From NCBI GenBank assembly GCA_004764695.1, contig SMSO01000014.1, positions 2,865,148-2,929,147 of the forward strand: a stretch of DNA of 64,000 nt. Direction: 5' to 3'. The position numbers and the translations under genes are program-made. Shown piece by piece: positions 62,364-64,000 of this stretch. A model generated the notes under the pieces. It saw only the letters and a program-made list of their open reading frames with translations, searched no databases and was not told the origin of the DNA. The first letter of the stretch is position 1. Each line of letters begins with the position of its first letter. The DNA is from Schizochytrium sp. TIO01. Taxonomy: Eukaryota > Sar > Bigyra > Thraustochytrida > Thraustochytriidae.

Positions 62364-62385
62364 AATTAAGTTAAGTTAAGTTAAT
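62364..62385. repeat. (TTAAG)n pentamer repeat
   Basis: About four TTAAG units in AT-rich DNA. Confidence 0.75.
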
Positions 62386-62436
62386 TAAAAGTTAAATTTA
62401 GAGGGCAACAGCGAAATCATTTACTTTGGGGAGAAC

Positions 62437-62464
62437 ACTTTTACTTTTACTTTTACTTTTACTT
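62437..62464. repeat. (ACTTTT)n hexamer repeat
   Basis: About 4.5 copies of ACTTTT. Confidence 0.85.
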
Positions 62465-63470
62465 GAAAAGAAAGTTGACTAAATTACAAAAACTATAAAA
62501 CTTGGCGGCAAAAGTTTTTCTGTTTGCGTTTCTAATTTTTATTTTTGTTTTTCATTACATTTAGTTTTAAGAAAATGCCGTAAGTAGGTGAACAAAGCAA
62601 ATGAAATGATAAAGAAGTTAGCAGAAAGAGAGGACTGACTGACGGAGCGGTCGATTGATTGCCTCTGCTGAGTTTACTTTGGAAAGTACGCGTATGCCAT
62701 GAGCGGGATCCCAGTCTGCCATCTCCTGCAGGGAGAAGGCACGCAGAGGTGCGGAGGTGAGCTAACAGCACGCTCCTGCTATATATGGAGTTAGTTCCCC
62801 GCGCCTCTTTGCTTTTCTTCTGGGCGAGAAGCGATTGCCAATATGCCAAAAGTTTGCGCACTATAATTTATTTGTTGGATGAGAAGAAAGGGATATGCGA
62901 AAGGACCGTGTTTATACGTCTAACACTACTTACACGGAGAGAGGAGGCAATAACTCCGCAAACGAACTTCGCAAAGCTCCTTTGCAGCAATCACCTCAGA
63001 GTTTTCGAATCCTGCTACCTCATTTTAAAAAGAAGAAAAGAAACGACTTAAAAATTGCAGGATCATGATGTGATGCTATGATATTTTATTTACATAATTA
63101 ATTAATTTAATTAATTAAGTTCAAAAGAAGCTCTGAATGATAGGAGGAAATTGAAACCTTTTGTCTTTTCTTTCTAAAAAAAGATCGAATTCGCTCAGAG
63201 TCGGAAGAAGGGAAACTAAAGGAAGCCTAGCAAAGCAGCACAAAGAAAAAAGTGGAAGTTATCATGCAATGCCATTCTTCTGTGGCATATACTACTTTTC
63301 AAACTGCTGCAACGTGCAGCACTGTTGCTGCCATGACTTATTGTGATCGTGATTCTATTTTAGTTACTTTTGCATGAAGAAATAAATATCAATGATTTTC
63401 CTTTTTTATTCTTAAATTTAAAAGAATAAAATAAAAATGATTCTGTTGATATCCTGGTAAAATTTGCAAA

Positions 63471-63491
63471 GAAGAAGAAGAAGAAGAAGAA
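63471..63491. repeat. (GAA)7 triplet repeat
   Basis: Perfect GAA run 110 bases upstream of the SSADH ATG. Confidence 0.9.
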
Positions 63492-63601
63492 TCCCTCCAC
63501 CATTCTGCCTTAAGACCTGCAGCAAACCCCAAACGCGGAGTAACCTTACTCCTTTCCCTTCCTAGCCCGCCCGCTCGCTCCTTACCTCCTTTCACAGCAC
63601 C

Positions 63602-64000
63602 ATGCAGGCTTCCAGCAAGGTCCTTGGCGGCCGCAACAACCTTGGCGCCGCCAAGCGCTACCTCTCCTCTGGTCTCGGCCAGCGCCTCATCAAGCTCCGC
63701 GAGCAGGCTTACGTGAACGGCGAGTGGGTTTCTGGCAAGTCCACCTTCGACCTTCGCGACCCTGGTTCCGGTGAGCTCATCAGCCAGGTTCCTGACCTCG
63801 ACGGATCCGATGTGACTCGTGCCATCGAGGCTGCCCACGAGGCCTTTCCCAAGTGGCGCAACACTCTTGCCAAGGAGCGCAGCGACATCCTCCGCCGCAT
63901 GTACGAGCTCCACCTCGAGCACATCGACGACCTCACCGAGATCCTCTGCATGGAGAGCGGTAAGGCCCCTGCTGATGCTCGCGGAGAGATCATGTACGGT
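63602..64000 (+). CDS. ALDH5A1: Succinate-semialdehyde dehydrogenase, mitochondrial (partial, 3' off the edge)
   Basis: 133 codons from the ATG at 63602 to the window end. The first 30 residues (MQASSKVLGGRNNLGAAKRY) are basic and Ser/Ala-rich, fitting a mitochondrial presequence. The ALDH fold then starts: AYVNGEWVSGKSTFDLRDPG, VTRAIEAAHEAFPKWRNTLA, KERSDILRRMYELH and CMESGKAPADARGEIMYG. KERS-x-x-LR and MESGK-x-x-x-x-A-x-GEI are typical of SSADH/GabD within the ALDH superfamily. The enzyme oxidises succinate semialdehyde to succinate using NAD(P), completing the GABA shunt. The catalytic Cys and Glu lie beyond the edge and cannot be checked. Codons end almost always in C or G, a bias stronger than in other genes here, which points to high expression. 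Confidence 0.9.
   Translation, partial: MQASSKVLGGRNNLGAAKRYLSSGLGQRLIKLREQAYVNGEWVSGKSTFDLRDPGSGELISQVPDLDGSDVTRAIEAAHEAFPKWRNTLAKERSDILRRMYELHLEHIDDLTEILCMESGKAPADARGEIMYG

Larger units (their letters stand above)
56841..63601. other. 6.8-kb gene-poor, repeat-rich block
   Basis: No gene could be supported. Short frames occur throughout but lack ATG starts or recognisable content. The block carries several triplet, pentamer and hexamer repeats, a recurring GTTGTAGCACC element in 60.9-62.3 kb and GC-rich patches around 61080-61170, 61350-61420 and 61900-62220. Decayed transposons are plausible but no terminal repeats or protein motifs were recognised. The last 60 bases are pyrimidine-rich leader for the SSADH gene. 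Confidence 0.55.

Overview
The window is nuclear eukaryotic DNA. Most genes are long single-exon frames, strand use is mixed, spacers are AT-rich and full of microsatellites, and one GT-AG intron (142 nt) is clear. DHFR-TS and HPPK-DHPS both occur as fused bifunctional enzymes. Several proteins look plant-like (relatives of At3g08650, At4g15545 and At4g04180) while others look animal-like (CD36 family, TMEM128, HROB, C11orf65/MFI). With remnants of a Crinkler-type kinase, this combination suggests a heterotrophic stramenopile, most likely a thraustochytrid/labyrinthulid. The taxon is an inference.

Layout. 0-6 kb: an HROB-like recombination protein (minus, runs off the left edge), divergent from a His-rich single-pass membrane protein. 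6.8-15.8 kb: DHFR-TS, a TMEM128-like protein, a spliced EF-hand protein, an IQ/WW-like protein, an At4g15545-like coiled-coil protein and a first ZIP metal transporter. 15.8-20.9 kb: a gene-poor, microsatellite-rich block. 20.9-33 kb: a DadA-like FAD amino-acid dehydrogenase, a second ZIP transporter, a voltage-sensor-like four-helix protein, HPPK-DHPS and an AMPK gamma subunit. 34.6-40 kb: a broken Crinkler-type kinase gene, the SMC5/6 kleisin Nse4, and an organellar AAA+ ATPase. 41.5-48 kb: two large membrane proteins, a giant CD36-like protein and a thioredoxin-like/JmjC protein, convergent and overlapping by 50 nt. 50.7-55.9 kb: a C11orf65/MFI-like IQ protein and a SPRY-IQ protein with an apparent frameshift. 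56.6 kb: complex I subunit NDUFA1. 57-63.6 kb: a second gene-poor block. 63.6 kb to the edge: start of mitochondrial succinate-semialdehyde dehydrogenase.

Functional themes are folate/thymidylate synthesis (HPPK-DHPS, DHFR-TS), genome maintenance (HROB, Nse4), mitochondrial metabolism (NDUFA1, SSADH, AAA+ ATPase), metal transport (two ZIP paralogs) and Ca/calmodulin-linked proteins (EF-hand and three IQ proteins). These are spread along the chromosome and do not form an operon-like unit. No tRNA, rRNA, CRISPR array or intact transposon was recognised.
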